In this document: in pieces, positions 1 through 7,241 of the stretch
How the letters are laid out: each line of letters starts with the position of its first letter
Position numbering within the stretch: the first letter of the stretch is position 1
NCBI GenBank assembly: GCA_021199865.1
Contig: JAJQHG010000118.1
Span: 1-9,015, forward strand
DNA: 9,015 nucleotides
Origin: Methanosphaera sp.
GTDB taxonomy: Archaea; Methanobacteriota; Methanobacteria; Methanobacteriales; Methanobacteriaceae
Direction of reading: 5' to 3'
The notes under the pieces: generated by a model
Told to the model about the DNA's origin: nothing
Seen by the model: only the letters and a program-made list of their open reading frames with translations
The model's database searches: none
Translations under genes and position numbers: made by a program

Positions 1-137
1 TTACTAAGTGAATAGAATAATATCTTAACAAATTAATCCTAATAAAAAATATGAGATCTACATAGTCTAGTGATAATACTACTCAAAAGTTATGAGTACT
101 ATAATCAAGAGAATTTATGATAAAATAATATGGTGAA

Positions 138-760
138 ATGAATGTTAAATGCCCCAAATGTGGCTATGAAAATGATAATAAATTAAATAAGTGTTCACAG
201 TGTGGAAACATGCTAAAGAAGAATATGGATTTTAATCCAAAAGAAAACAAAAAGATAGTTCTACTCCTAATAATAACCCAACAAATAAGGCTCATCCACA
301 AAATAATAACCAATATTATAATAAGCCTGAAAAAAATGCTAAATATGATATGAATAATAATCAGTATAATAATATGCCTAACTATCAATCAAATCAACAA
401 TATAATCAAAACCCTCCATATAATCCACAATATAATAATCAACAAAGAAATTACAATAAACAACCAAACCAGTACAATCTAAATAATAATCAAGCAAATA
501 AGAATATAGTAAATAGAGCATATAAAAAGAAAAATCCTATAATATCCTACTTATTATCATTCTTTATTGTGGGTTTAGGTTATTTATACATTGATAAAGC
601 ACGTGATTTTCTATTAGTATTAATTATAAACATGATCCTAGTATTAACTAACACGTATGTCACTGATGCTCTAAGTGCCATATTATGGATATACACTATA
701 TTTGATGTTTATAGTAAAACAGGATTATATAATGAGGGAAAAGAGATACCTGATTTATAA
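138..760 (+). pseudogene. zinc-ribbon, Asn/Gln-rich membrane protein, split by a frameshift
   Basis: The first part (138-353) opens with a zinc ribbon: CPKC at residues 5-8 and CSQC at 19-22. After about residue 38 this frame turns into meaningless hydrophobic sequence. The -1 frame, open from base 236, continues an Asn/Gln/Pro/Tyr-rich linker and runs to the stop at 758-760. Adding one A to the run at 249-253 joins both frames into a protein of about 207 residues. The last 75 residues are hydrophobic, with about three membrane segments and a motif (ISYLLSFFIVGLGYLYI) like that of small TM2-type membrane proteins. I infer a membrane protein with a cytoplasmic zinc ribbon on a flexible tether; its role is unknown. 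GGTGA lies one base before the ATG at 138. No convincing TATA box is visible in bases 1-137. It may be a true pseudogene, a sequencing error or a frameshifted gene. I am confident of the split, less so of its cause. Confidence 0.75.
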
Positions 761-770
761 ATAACCTCCC

Positions 771-830
771 TACTTATTTTTAGTTATTATTTTTATTCTG
801 TTGAAATTGTTTATTCTAATAAAATAAGTA
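771..830. terminator. AT-rich inverted repeat between convergent genes
   Basis: TACTTATTTT (771-780) is perfectly repeated in inverted form as AAAATAAGTA (821-830), and T-runs lie at 776-781 and 790-794. It lies between the 3' ends of a + strand gene (stop 758-760) and a - strand gene (stop 872-874), where a bidirectional terminator would be expected. Both arms are AT-rich, so the 40-base loop structure could be weak; the T-runs alone may suffice in archaea. Confidence 0.45.
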
Positions 831-860
831 TTATGTTAAATAATAAAAGGAGATTAATGA

Positions 861-882
861 TTGTAGGAGGGTTATCCTACAA
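861..882 (-). terminator. hairpin overlapping the adhesin stop codon
   Basis: TTGTAGGA (861-868) and TCCTACAA (875-882) form a perfect 8-bp stem with a 6-base loop that contains the stop codon of the - strand adhesin gene. On the - strand it is followed by a pyrimidine-rich stretch (TCATTAATCTCCTTTT) and further T-rich sequence. This suggests a transcription end or an mRNA-protecting 3' structure. A stem reaching into the last codons is unusual. Confidence 0.5.
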
Positions 883-3800
883 CTTTTAATGTTGTACTAT
901 TTGTTATAGTATTGTTACCTGTTTTTGCTATTGCTGTCAAGTTATATGTTCCTATAGCATATACTGGAATAGTATAACTTAATTGTGCTATACCATTATT
1001 TATTGTTGTAGTAGATATTGTTGAATTACCTATTTTATATGTTACTGTTCCATTTGTTTGTCTGTGTCCACTAGAATCTGTTATGTATGCTGTTAAAAGA
1101 CTTGTTTGTCCAACTACTGCACTATTTACAGGCATTACTATTAGAGTATTCTTCATGTCTTTTATTAGAGTGATGTTATAATATGCTGTGTTGTAGCAAC
1201 CATTTTCTCCAAGAATTATATTTATTGTGTAAACTCCACTTGTGTAATTAGATAAGTCTAGTGATATATTCATTTGACCATTTATTACACGTGATGTTGC
1301 TATTGTTTTTCCATTAATTTTTACTGCTACTTTAGTATCTCTTGTTACAGTACTTCCATTTGAATTTAATATTTCTCCCACAAGGTTTGCACTACTACCT
1401 ATTACAAACATTTCTGTACCTGTACTTAGAACAGGGTTTGATTTGAGTATAGTTAATGTTGTACTATTTTCTATTCGTATATTGTTTACATTTGCTACTG
1501 CTGTTAGTGTGTAATTTTTGGCAGAATAATCAGGTATTGTATAAGTATACTGTGCTATACCATTAGTTATATTGACTTTTATGGATGTACCATTAGATTT
1601 TAGACTGTTATGATTTAGTTTAAATGTTGCTGATCCATTTGTTGCTCTGTAACCATTACTATCTGTGATATATGCTGTTAATATTCGTGTATCACCATTA
1701 TATGCACTGACACTTGATACTATTATTGTATTAGTCATGTTTTTGATTAGTAATGTTTTATCAGTACTAGATGTATAATTACTACTTTCATCCAGTGTTG
1801 TTGTAATATTATATACTCCAGAGCTATGATTGGATAAGTTTATTGTTGTATTTATTTTACCATTAGTTGTTGTTATTGTTTTTATCTTGTTTTGGTTTAT
1901 TGATATTGTTACTGTTAATGTGTCTGTAACTAATTTACCATCACTATCTGTTATATTTCCAGTTAGTGTTCCACTAGATGATACTAAAAACATTTCAGTA
2001 GCCATGTTAAGTGTTGCAGTTAACTTATATAGTCTATTATATGTGTTATTACTTGTTGTTAGCACACCATTATTTGAGTTAACATTAATATTTGATTGTG
2101 TAATATAGGTAATTGTGTTATTGGTTAATGTTGCAGTTGCATTGTTGTTTCGTACTATCTCAGCATTTGTCGCAGTGTTATTGTTAAATATGGAGTTCCT
2201 GATCGTTATGTAACTATTTTTATAATTATATACTACACCACCATAGTATGCATAGTTTTTAGTATAATTATTTCGTGTGGCAGTAATATTTCCATGATTA
2301 TAGTTATATATTACACCACCACTTTGAGCTTTATTACTGGTAAGATTAGATGAGGAAATATTTAATTTACCCTTGTTATATATCACACCACCATATGTAC
2401 CCATATTGCTAGTTAAATTTGAATTATTTATTACTGTTATTCCATTATTATATATTACTGCACCTTCTGTAGCTGTGTTCTGTGTGAACTTCGAGCTTGT
2501 AATATATGTTTTTCCAGTACTTGATGTGTATATTACACCACCACGTGTAGCATTATTACTTGTGAAATTAGAATTCGTGATGTTTATATATCCATAGTTA
2601 TATATTGCTGAACCATTAATTGCCTTAGCATTTTCTATTAGTGAGTAACTTATTGTGAGATTTCCTCCATTATATATTGCTCCACCATTACTAGCATAAG
2701 CATTAATAATATTTATATTATTTAGTGTAACACTATAACCAGAGTATATTCTCATGAACTGTTTTTGCTCACTTCCATAGATTGAAACATTATTTCCATT
2801 TATTGTTATGTTCGTTGTTTTATGTGTTGTATTTCCCCAATTAATTGTATTTGTAATCTTATAATTACCATCAACAAGGTTTATTGTATAATTTCTTGTT
2901 TTGTTTTGTGATTTTATTGCTTCTATTCTGTTATATAGTTCAGTGTAGCTACTAACAGTGCTCGTTTGTGGTACTTCTACAACTACAGTGATTGTTTTAC
3001 TTGTTGATGTACATGTACTGTTACCATTATATTTAATTATAACACTGTATGTTCCATAACTAGTAAATTTATAACTTAGTTTTATTGATCCATCACTGTT
3101 TACTGTTGTTGTATAATTTTTTCCATTTATTGTTATTGTTACATTACCTGTAGGTACTGTATTATCACTAGCTATTATTGATGCATTTATTATTGTTGTC
3201 TGATTTACGTCAATATTAATATTACTAGCTGTTATTGTAGCATTTTTATAGTACTTATATGTAACACCAGTTAGTTCTCTACTTGGATCTTCATTGTTGT
3301 TTGGTGTTATATACTTACCACCCATATTATAATAATAGTACTTGACCTGCGTTTTAATTTGGTTTGTAAGATTATAGTATGGTGTTACTTTCATAAATCC
3401 TGAAGAAGATAATGACTTATCTGTACTTAATACTTCTGTCCATGTAGCCCATTGGACTGCATCAATATTATGACTTGGACCACTAGGATTTAGGCATAAA
3501 AATTTATCAGTATTGGAGTTATATCCAATTATACACATGTAATGACCACTAATATGCCAGAATACCATTGCACCAGATTGTAGGGCACTGATAACCGATG
3601 ATTTACTATTAGTAATATTTGTTACCTTCATATTCACACTAGGTGAGTATGTATAAATGTTACTTTCAATTGTACCCGCACTAGCTGTTGTCTTATAAAC
3701 ACTTGAAAGTTTTCTTTCACTACTATAACAATTTAGTGCCTGACTAATCATACTCATAGCAGTAGGTCCACATGTATATTGATGTCCATTAATATATTCC

Positions 3801-4489
3801 TGTGCATCATAATATACTGGATAATAACTAATCTGTCCTGAAAGATTAACTGTTATAGCATATGGTGGATTAACAGATGTAAAACCTTGATTAACATGAT
3901 ATGCATTAAGAGCTCTGGCTATTACATTCCATTTTTCACGGCTAATTACATATTTAGTATTACTTCCCTCTGCCCTAAAGAAGGTGTATTTAGGTACATA
4001 GCCATATATTTGTTGACAATAGCTATCTAATTGCATGACTCTTAGAATTTCTTCACTAGTAATAGTGTATGTTCCATTTTCATCAGCCCATTGATAATCA
4101 TCACCTAATGCTTCTATATCAGGTAGACCCTCAGATGTACAAGTAACATTCTTTGTAATTGCTGTTTCATTACCAGTATCATATGTAACGTTTGTAGTTG
4201 AAGATACAATATTTTTAGTTGAAGAACTATTTAATGTATCTATCGATTCACTTGTATTGGTTATACTTGAATTTGTTATGTTATCAGTTGTATTTTGTTC
4301 ATCTATTTCTGTATTACTATTATTAGTTGTATTAGATGTAATATTATTATCTGTTGTGCTATATGTACTATTTATTTCATTTGTTGAGTTTAATACTGTG
4401 TCATTAGAGTTTGAAGCACTAACTGTTGTTATTGATAAAAATATTATTATAAATACTAGAAAACAATACATTGTTTTTTTAAATATCAA
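872..4489 (-). CDS. secreted adhesin-like protein with cysteine peptidase and beta-helix domains
   Basis: This is a 1205-residue surface protein. A signal peptide occupies residues 1-25 (hydrophobic core 8-20, cleavage likely after VSA). Residues 26-116 are a Thr/Ser/Asn-rich stalk full of N-glycosylation sequons. Residues 143-200 weakly resemble a pseudomurein-binding repeat. Residues 222-372 form a papain-fold cysteine peptidase of the C39/C71-like type: QYTCGPT with Cys240, SGHYMCIIGY with His316, and LNPSG with Asn334 where relatives often have Asp. An Ig-like domain follows (about 418-503), then a right-handed beta-helix (about 515-815) and duplicated Ig-like modules (822-1205). No C-terminal membrane anchor is visible. 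I chose the TTG start because AGGGGG lies five bases upstream; the next ATG (residue 7) would be 23 bases away and would shorten the signal peptide. Known endoisopeptidases of this general type cut pseudomurein cross-links, so wall remodelling or attack on other methanogens is an inference. Adhesion is inferred from the repeat domains. Confidence 0.85.
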   Translation of the reverse strand: MIFKKTMYCFLVFIIIFLSITTVSASNSNDTVLNSTNEINSTYSTTDNNITSNTTNNSNTEIDEQNTTDNITNSSITNTSESIDTLNSSSTKNIVSSTTNVTYDTGNETAITKNVTCTSEGLPDIEALGDDYQWADENGTYTITSEEILRVMQLDSYCQQIYGYVPKYTFFRAEGSNTKYVISREKWNVIARALNAYHVNQGFTSVNPPYAITVNLSGQISYYPVYYDAQEYINGHQYTCGPTAMSMISQALNCYSSERKLSSVYKTTASAGTIESNIYTYSPSVNMKVTNITNSKSSVISALQSGAMVFWHISGHYMCIIGYNSNTDKFLCLNPSGPSHNIDAVQWATWTEVLSTDKSLSSSGFMKVTPYYNLTNQIKTQVKYYYYNMGGKYITPNNNEDPSRELTGVTYKYYKNATITASNINIDVNQTTIINASIIASDNTVPTGNVTITINGKNYTTTVNSDGSIKLSYKFTSYGTYSVIIKYNGNSTCTSTSKTITVVVEVPQTSTVSSYTELYNRIEAIKSQNKTRNYTINLVDGNYKITNTINWGNTTHKTTNITINGNNVSIYGSEQKQFMRIYSGYSVTLNNINIINAYASNGGAIYNGGNLTISYSLIENAKAINGSAIYNYGYINITNSNFTSNNATRGGVIYTSSTGKTYITSSKFTQNTATEGAVIYNNGITVINNSNLTSNMGTYGGVIYNKGKLNISSSNLTSNKAQSGGVIYNYNHGNITATRNNYTKNYAYYGGVVYNYKNSYITIRNSIFNNNTATNAEIVRNNNATATLTNNTITYITQSNINVNSNNGVLTTSNNTYNRLYKLTATLNMATEMFLVSSSGTLTGNITDSDGKLVTDTLTVTISINQNKIKTITTTNGKINTTINLSNHSSGVYNITTTLDESSNYTSSTDKTLLIKNMTNTIIVSSVSAYNGDTRILTAYITDSNGYRATNGSATFKLNHNSLKSNGTSIKVNITNGIAQYTYTIPDYSAKNYTLTAVANVNNIRIENSTTLTILKSNPVLSTGTEMFVIGSSANLVGEILNSNGSTVTRDTKVAVKINGKTIATSRVINGQMNISLDLSNYTSGVYTINIILGENGCYNTAYYNITLIKDMKNTLIVMPVNSAVVGQTSLLTAYITDSSGHRQTNGTVTYKIGNSTISTTTINNGIAQLSYTIPVYAIGTYNLTAIAKTGNNTITNSTTLKVVG
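875..2026 (-). repeat. tandem duplication of two Ig-like modules in the adhesin
   Basis: Residues 822-1014 and 1016-1205 are two copies of the same two-module unit, offset by about 194 residues. Matching landmarks are TEMFLVSSSGTLTGNI with TEMFVIGSSANLVGEI, and NTIIVSSVS...LTAYITDSNGYR...NGSATFK with NTLIVMPVN...LTAYITDSSGHR...NGTVTYK. The copies have diverged clearly, so the duplication is old. Such modules usually act as spacers or binding modules in surface proteins. Confidence 0.8.
2147..2686 (-). repeat. beta-helix rung repeats in the adhesin
   Basis: The motif GG(A/V)(I/V)YN or a variant starts at residues 602, 626, 650, 676, 700, 724, 750 and 776, with steps of 24, 24, 26, 24, 24, 26 and 26 residues. 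Between the motifs runs a pattern like NLTSNxAxxGG. At DNA level the + strand shows recurring ATATTACACCACCA-like words. This is the signature of a right-handed parallel beta-helix with about eight rungs, as in the polymorphic surface-protein repeats of Methanobacteriales. Confidence 0.85.
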
Positions 4490-4494
4490 ATATA

Positions 4495-4547
4495 CCCCCT
4501 CTATAGTTTAATTTAAAAATATAGATAAACATCTAATGCATATATTT
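4495..4547 (-). promoter_or_regulatory. putative promoter and ribosome binding site of the adhesin gene
   Basis: On the - strand AAATATAT (4547-4540) could serve as the TATA box, which would place the transcript start near 4515. AGGGGG (4500-4495) is a strong Shine-Dalgarno-like site five bases before the TTG start. The binding site is well supported; the TATA assignment is weak because the whole 4490-4769 gap is AT-rich. Apart from this promoter and the terminator at its far end, nothing else is recognised in the gap. Confidence 0.4.
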
Positions 4548-4738
4548 ATCATAATTATAATTAATTAAATTATTGGTTAAAAAAAATAAAGTATATTAGA
4601 ATTAATGGATTTATTTTATTAGTTTACTCAGAGTATTATAAACATATTAGTAGATTTAAACTATCTTTAAAGTCATGAATTATGATATTGTACTACTAAA
4701 AAACAATACTTATTATTAAATAAAAAAATGTTTGTTTT

Positions 4739-4769
4739 AAAAAAAAGGGAGGGTGGTGAAAATAGGAGG
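4739..4769 (-). terminator. U-tract terminator after the pilin-like gene
   Basis: Directly after the - strand stop codon comes CCTCCTATTTTCACCACCCT, followed by CCC and a run of eight T (A-run 4739-4746 on the + strand). There is no strong hairpin. A pyrimidine-rich stretch ending in a T-run is the usual form of archaeal intrinsic or aCPSF1-assisted termination sites. Confidence 0.6.
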
Positions 4770-5180
4770 TTATCTATAATATGTTAACTCGAAGATATGA
4801 TCATTTATTATGCAACGTCCTGTGAACTTATCACGATACGTGCTAGCTGTATGATTAATTAGCGTAGTGTTTATGGATAAGTCACAAAATGTATAGTCAT
4901 ATCTAGTATTCGTGGCTATAATATTATCAATATAATCTATTGTATTATTATAGGATGCATTAGTATCTATCTGTGCTACTAGTACATCTAATACTTGTCC
5001 ATCCTTATATGGTGTATTTTTAATTAATTCTAATGTATCAAGTGGTTGATTCATTGTGTTCTCATTATTATTATAAACCTCATTATCAGCCTCTAACATG
5101 TACATTGCTAGTGTTACTACTATTAATAGTATTATTATTGATAATAGAGCATCATATATTAATTGTCCATTACTATTCAT
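4770..5180 (-). CDS. pilin-like membrane-anchored protein
   Basis: This is a 136-residue protein. The short polar N-terminus MNSNG is followed by QLIYD and a 19-residue hydrophobic stretch (about 11-29). That resembles archaeal class III (type IV pilin) signal peptides, which are cut between G/A and Q, with an acidic residue at +5. Here Gly5, Gln6 and Asp10 would fit, although the usual Ser at +3 is Ile. After cleavage the hydrophobic helix would form the pilus core or a membrane anchor. The rest (30-136) is an acidic, Asn-rich outer domain with several NxT/NxS sequons and two cysteines (Cys99, Cys123) that could form a disulfide bond. Its ATG overlaps the end of the AIR-synthase-like gene by eight bases, so translation is probably coupled. 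A plain signal-anchored protein of unknown role is the alternative. Confidence 0.7.
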   Translation of the reverse strand: MNSNGQLIYDALLSIIILLIVVTLAMYMLEADNEVYNNNENTMNQPLDTLELIKNTPYKDGQVLDVLVAQIDTNASYNNTIDYIDNIIATNTRYDYTFCDLSINTTLINHTASTYRDKFTGRCIINDHIFELTYYR

Positions 5181-6528
5181 ATCTGTTTCTTATTGATTCT
5201 ACTATTCTATCCTTTTTATCTATTGCAATCTTTGTTGCCTCATCAATTCTCTTAACACTATCATCATAATCAGTAGTGTTAATCTCATCAATAACCTTCT
5301 TTATTGGAGTGTATGCAGCTTCCCTAAATCTTGGTGATAACTCCTCTATATCTCCACTGGCCTTCTTAATTAGTACTCCATCATCACTTGTAACCTTTCC
5401 TATAACTCCACATTTTATATTGTTAGATTCTAGTAGTTCAATTATATTATCTGCATGTTCTGGTTCTACTATTATCATTAGAGAGTCTATTGATACCCCT
5501 AATAGATCAATACTTAACTCTTCTAGCATAGAGTATACTATTGGATTTATTAGTTGTGTGATACTCTCCTCATCTAGATATATACCTAGACTTGTTGACT
5601 TATTTATCTCTCTAGAATCCCCTCTTATTCCACCATTTGTAATATCAGTCATTGCATGAATTACTTCAGGGTATTCATAGTCATTTAGTAGGCCTGATGC
5701 TTTTATAAACTGTACATTCATTGTCTGGTTAATTACCTCTGGATAATTATTATATATAGAGGTGGTTGTTATTGTTCCACCACCAGAACCCTCAGTCATA
5801 AGTATTATGTCATCTACATGTGCATTAGCTCTAGCTGTTGGCTGACTATCAGATGAGCCTATTGCTCCTACTGCACCAACTAATCTATTTCCTAGCACCA
5901 TGTCTCCACCAACTCTTAAGGTACTACCAGATACTAGTGGTACACCAGTTAATTCACTTACAGCACATATACCTGCTGTGTAGTCTAATAGTTTTCCTAC
6001 ATCACCATCATCTGCTAGGTGTATATCACTTATTAGTGCTACAGGATCTGCACCCATTACACATACATCTCTTAGTGTTGCACGTGCTGTATGGAAGCCT
6101 GCAAGGAATGGATAGTCACTTAAACGTGAATGTATTCCATCAATAGCACTAGTGATATAATATGTATCATCCACCTTTACTACGCCTCCATCATCCTGTG
6201 CTGTAGGATTAACTATGCTCTCACAATAAGTATTTCCAATAATCTCGGCTATCTTACTGTGTACATAGAAATCTCCCTCTCCACGTGAGCCTACACCAAA
6301 CTGACCCATATGAACTCCAGACAGGTTATCATCAAGTAAGCCATTAAGTCCTGATTTATCTAGTTCTGTAGTGGTCTTTACTTCATCATAAAATGTTTTA
6401 CTAAGTAGATGTGTACTTTCTTCATCTAAGTCTTTATAGTAACTTAATATTTTGTCTAATTGTTGTAGTGTTTCTTCTTCTGTTTTGTTACTAGTGATAC
6501 TTCTCTTTATGTATTCTTCTATATCCAT
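5173..6528 (-). CDS. AIR synthase-related protein (PurM/HypE/SelD superfamily)
   Basis: This protein has about 451 residues, longer than PurM, HypE or SelD (about 330-350). The ATP-binding superfamily features are clear: SRGEGDF (81-87), QDDGGVV (111-117), AIDGIHSRLSDYP, MGADP (158-162), SDIHLADDGDVGK, SGSTLRVGGD (200-209) and MTDITNGGIRGD (293-304). An extra N-terminal helical stretch (1-75) and an extra C-terminal tail after about residue 390 explain the length. Family members make ATP-dependent phosphorylated or cyclised products, but the substrate here is unknown. Lineage-specific paralogues of this kind are known in methanogens. I prefer the ATG at 6526-6528 because TGTGAT lies four bases upstream; a GTG at 6535-6537 is possible and would add three residues. 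The gene begins 11 bases after hisH and overlaps the pilin-like gene, so all three are probably one transcript. Confidence 0.85.
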   Translation of the reverse strand: MDIEEYIKRSITSNKTEEETLQQLDKILSYYKDLDEESTHLLSKTFYDEVKTTTELDKSGLNGLLDDNLSGVHMGQFGVGSRGEGDFYVHSKIAEIIGNTYCESIVNPTAQDDGGVVKVDDTYYITSAIDGIHSRLSDYPFLAGFHTARATLRDVCVMGADPVALISDIHLADDGDVGKLLDYTAGICAVSELTGVPLVSGSTLRVGGDMVLGNRLVGAVGAIGSSDSQPTARANAHVDDIILMTEGSGGGTITTTSIYNNYPEVINQTMNVQFIKASGLLNDYEYPEVIHAMTDITNGGIRGDSREINKSTSLGIYLDEESITQLINPIVYSMLEELSIDLLGVSIDSLMIIVEPEHADNIIELLESNNIKCGVIGKVTSDDGVLIKKASGDIEELSPRFREAAYTPIKKVIDEINTTDYDDSVKRIDEATKIAIDKKDRIVESIRNRYE

Positions 6529-6539
6529 TATTATCACAG

Positions 6540-7157
6540 TTACTCTACTTTGTCTACAAAGTTTTTTAGGATGTTTAATCCCTTTTTACCACTCTTTTCT
6601 GGATGGAATTGTAGTGCATATGTATTGTTTTGGCCTACAGCTACAGGTATCTTCATACCATAATCTGTGTATGCTGTTATTATGTCACTATCTTCTGGTT
6701 CAATGTAGTAAGAGTGTACAAAGTACATGTATTCATTATCATCTGTTAATATGCTTGTATTATTTGTGGGTGTATCACTTATCTGGATTTGATTCCATCC
6801 CATGTGTGGAATCTTGTATTGACTGCCTAGGTCAAATTTTTTTACTTGTCCCTTGAATATACCTAATCCTTCTATATCTGGACTTTCCTGGCTTGACTCA
6901 AATAGTACATGTAAGCCTAAGCATATTCCTAGTAGTGGTTTATCATCATTTACATGATCCTTTATAATATCACTATACTTGGATAAGTTATTCATTGCTG
7001 CACCAAATGATCCTACTCCAGGCAGTATTAATGCATCAGCATCAATTAGTTCTTGTTTGTCTGATGAGAGCTTTACTGATGCTCCTACCCTCTTTAGTCC
7101 ATTATATATACTTCGAATATTTCCACTACCATAATCAATAATTGTTATATCACTAAT
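6540..7157 (-). CDS. hisH: imidazole glycerol phosphate synthase glutaminase subunit HisH
   Basis: HisH releases ammonia from glutamine and passes it to HisF, which makes imidazole glycerol phosphate and AICAR in histidine synthesis. All key parts are present: IIDYGSGNIRSI at the N-terminus, the oxyanion motif PGVGSFG (46-52), the nucleophile in GICLGL (Cys79), and the FHPEKSG motif with His185 and Glu187. The length of 205 residues fits the family. No ATG, GTG or TTG lies upstream of PGVG in this frame. The first in-frame ATG (6993-6995) would remove 54 residues including PGVG, and a stop codon lies at 7161-7163. I therefore place the start at ATT (7155-7157), because GGAGTG (7171-7166) precedes it by eight bases, a spacing close to the six and seven bases between the same motif and the starts of the nucleotidyltransferase and the 101-residue protein. 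ATA at 7146-7148 is further away. A one-base sequence error near 7150 is the main alternative. Confidence 0.9.
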   Translation of the reverse strand: MSDITIIDYGSGNIRSIYNGLKRVGASVKLSSDKQELIDADALILPGVGSFGAAMNNLSKYSDIIKDHVNDDKPLLGICLGLHVLFESSQESPDIEGLGIFKGQVKKFDLGSQYKIPHMGWNQIQISDTPTNNTSILTDDNEYMYFVHSYYIEPEDSDIITAYTDYGMKIPVAVGQNNTYALQFHPEKSGKKGLNILKNFVDKVE

Positions 7158-7165
7158 AAATTACA

Positions 7166-7171
7166 CACTCC
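7166..7171 (-). promoter_or_regulatory. Shine-Dalgarno site that fixes the hisH start
   Basis: GGAGTG on the - strand lies eight bases before the ATT codon at 7155-7157. The same word, whole or as GAGTG, precedes the ATG starts of the nucleotidyltransferase and of the 101-residue protein by six and seven bases. It favours ATT over the more distant ATA (7146-7148) and over the internal ATG (6993-6995). No clear TATA box is visible in 7158-7233, so hisH may be read through from the upstream gene. Confidence 0.6.
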
Positions 7172-7209
7172 AATAATAGTTTAAAAATAATTGTTTAAAA
7201 AATAGCTTA

Positions 7210-7241
7210 GAAAAAAATAGTAGGTTAGAGAAGTTATCTCT
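7210..7241 (-). terminator. weak hairpin and T-run after the nucleotidyltransferase gene
   Basis: On the - strand AGAGA (7241-7237) and TCTCT (7231-7227) flank the stop codon as a 5-bp stem. Then come AACCTACTA and seven T (A-run 7211-7217 on the + strand), with a second T-run further on. This would end or reduce transcription before hisH. Confidence 0.45.

Noticed and set aside
857..889. A 10-codon + strand frame (ATG at 857) with a good AAAGGAG site just upstream
   Set aside because: It lies across the adhesin stop codon and the hairpin, and its sequence is explained by the inverted repeat and the pyrimidine-rich 3' end of the opposite-strand gene.
1830..2597. Several hydrophobic + strand open frames opposite the adhesin
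   Set aside because: Their Val/Leu/Phe-rich translations are the expected complement of Asn/Thr-rich repeat codons on the - strand.
2147..2686. Regularly spaced words suggesting a CRISPR array
   Set aside because: The 72-78 base periodicity is in frame with protein rungs, and the repeats are imperfect; there is no constant repeat with unique spacers.
4765..4825. A short + strand frame (ATG at 4781) preceded by GGAGGT
   Set aside because: Only 14 codons, antisense to the end of the pilin-like gene; the GGAGGT is the complement of the CCTCC word that follows several stops here.
5276..5659. A 127-codon open frame on the + strand inside the AIR-synthase-like gene
   Set aside because: It is the antisense shadow of a strongly conserved coding region, has no ribosome binding site, and has an unnatural Ser/Ile-rich composition.
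6540..6995. hisH as a 151-residue protein starting at the first ATG
   Set aside because: It would lose the N-terminal strand and the PGVG oxyanion motif, although upstream codons encode them perfectly.
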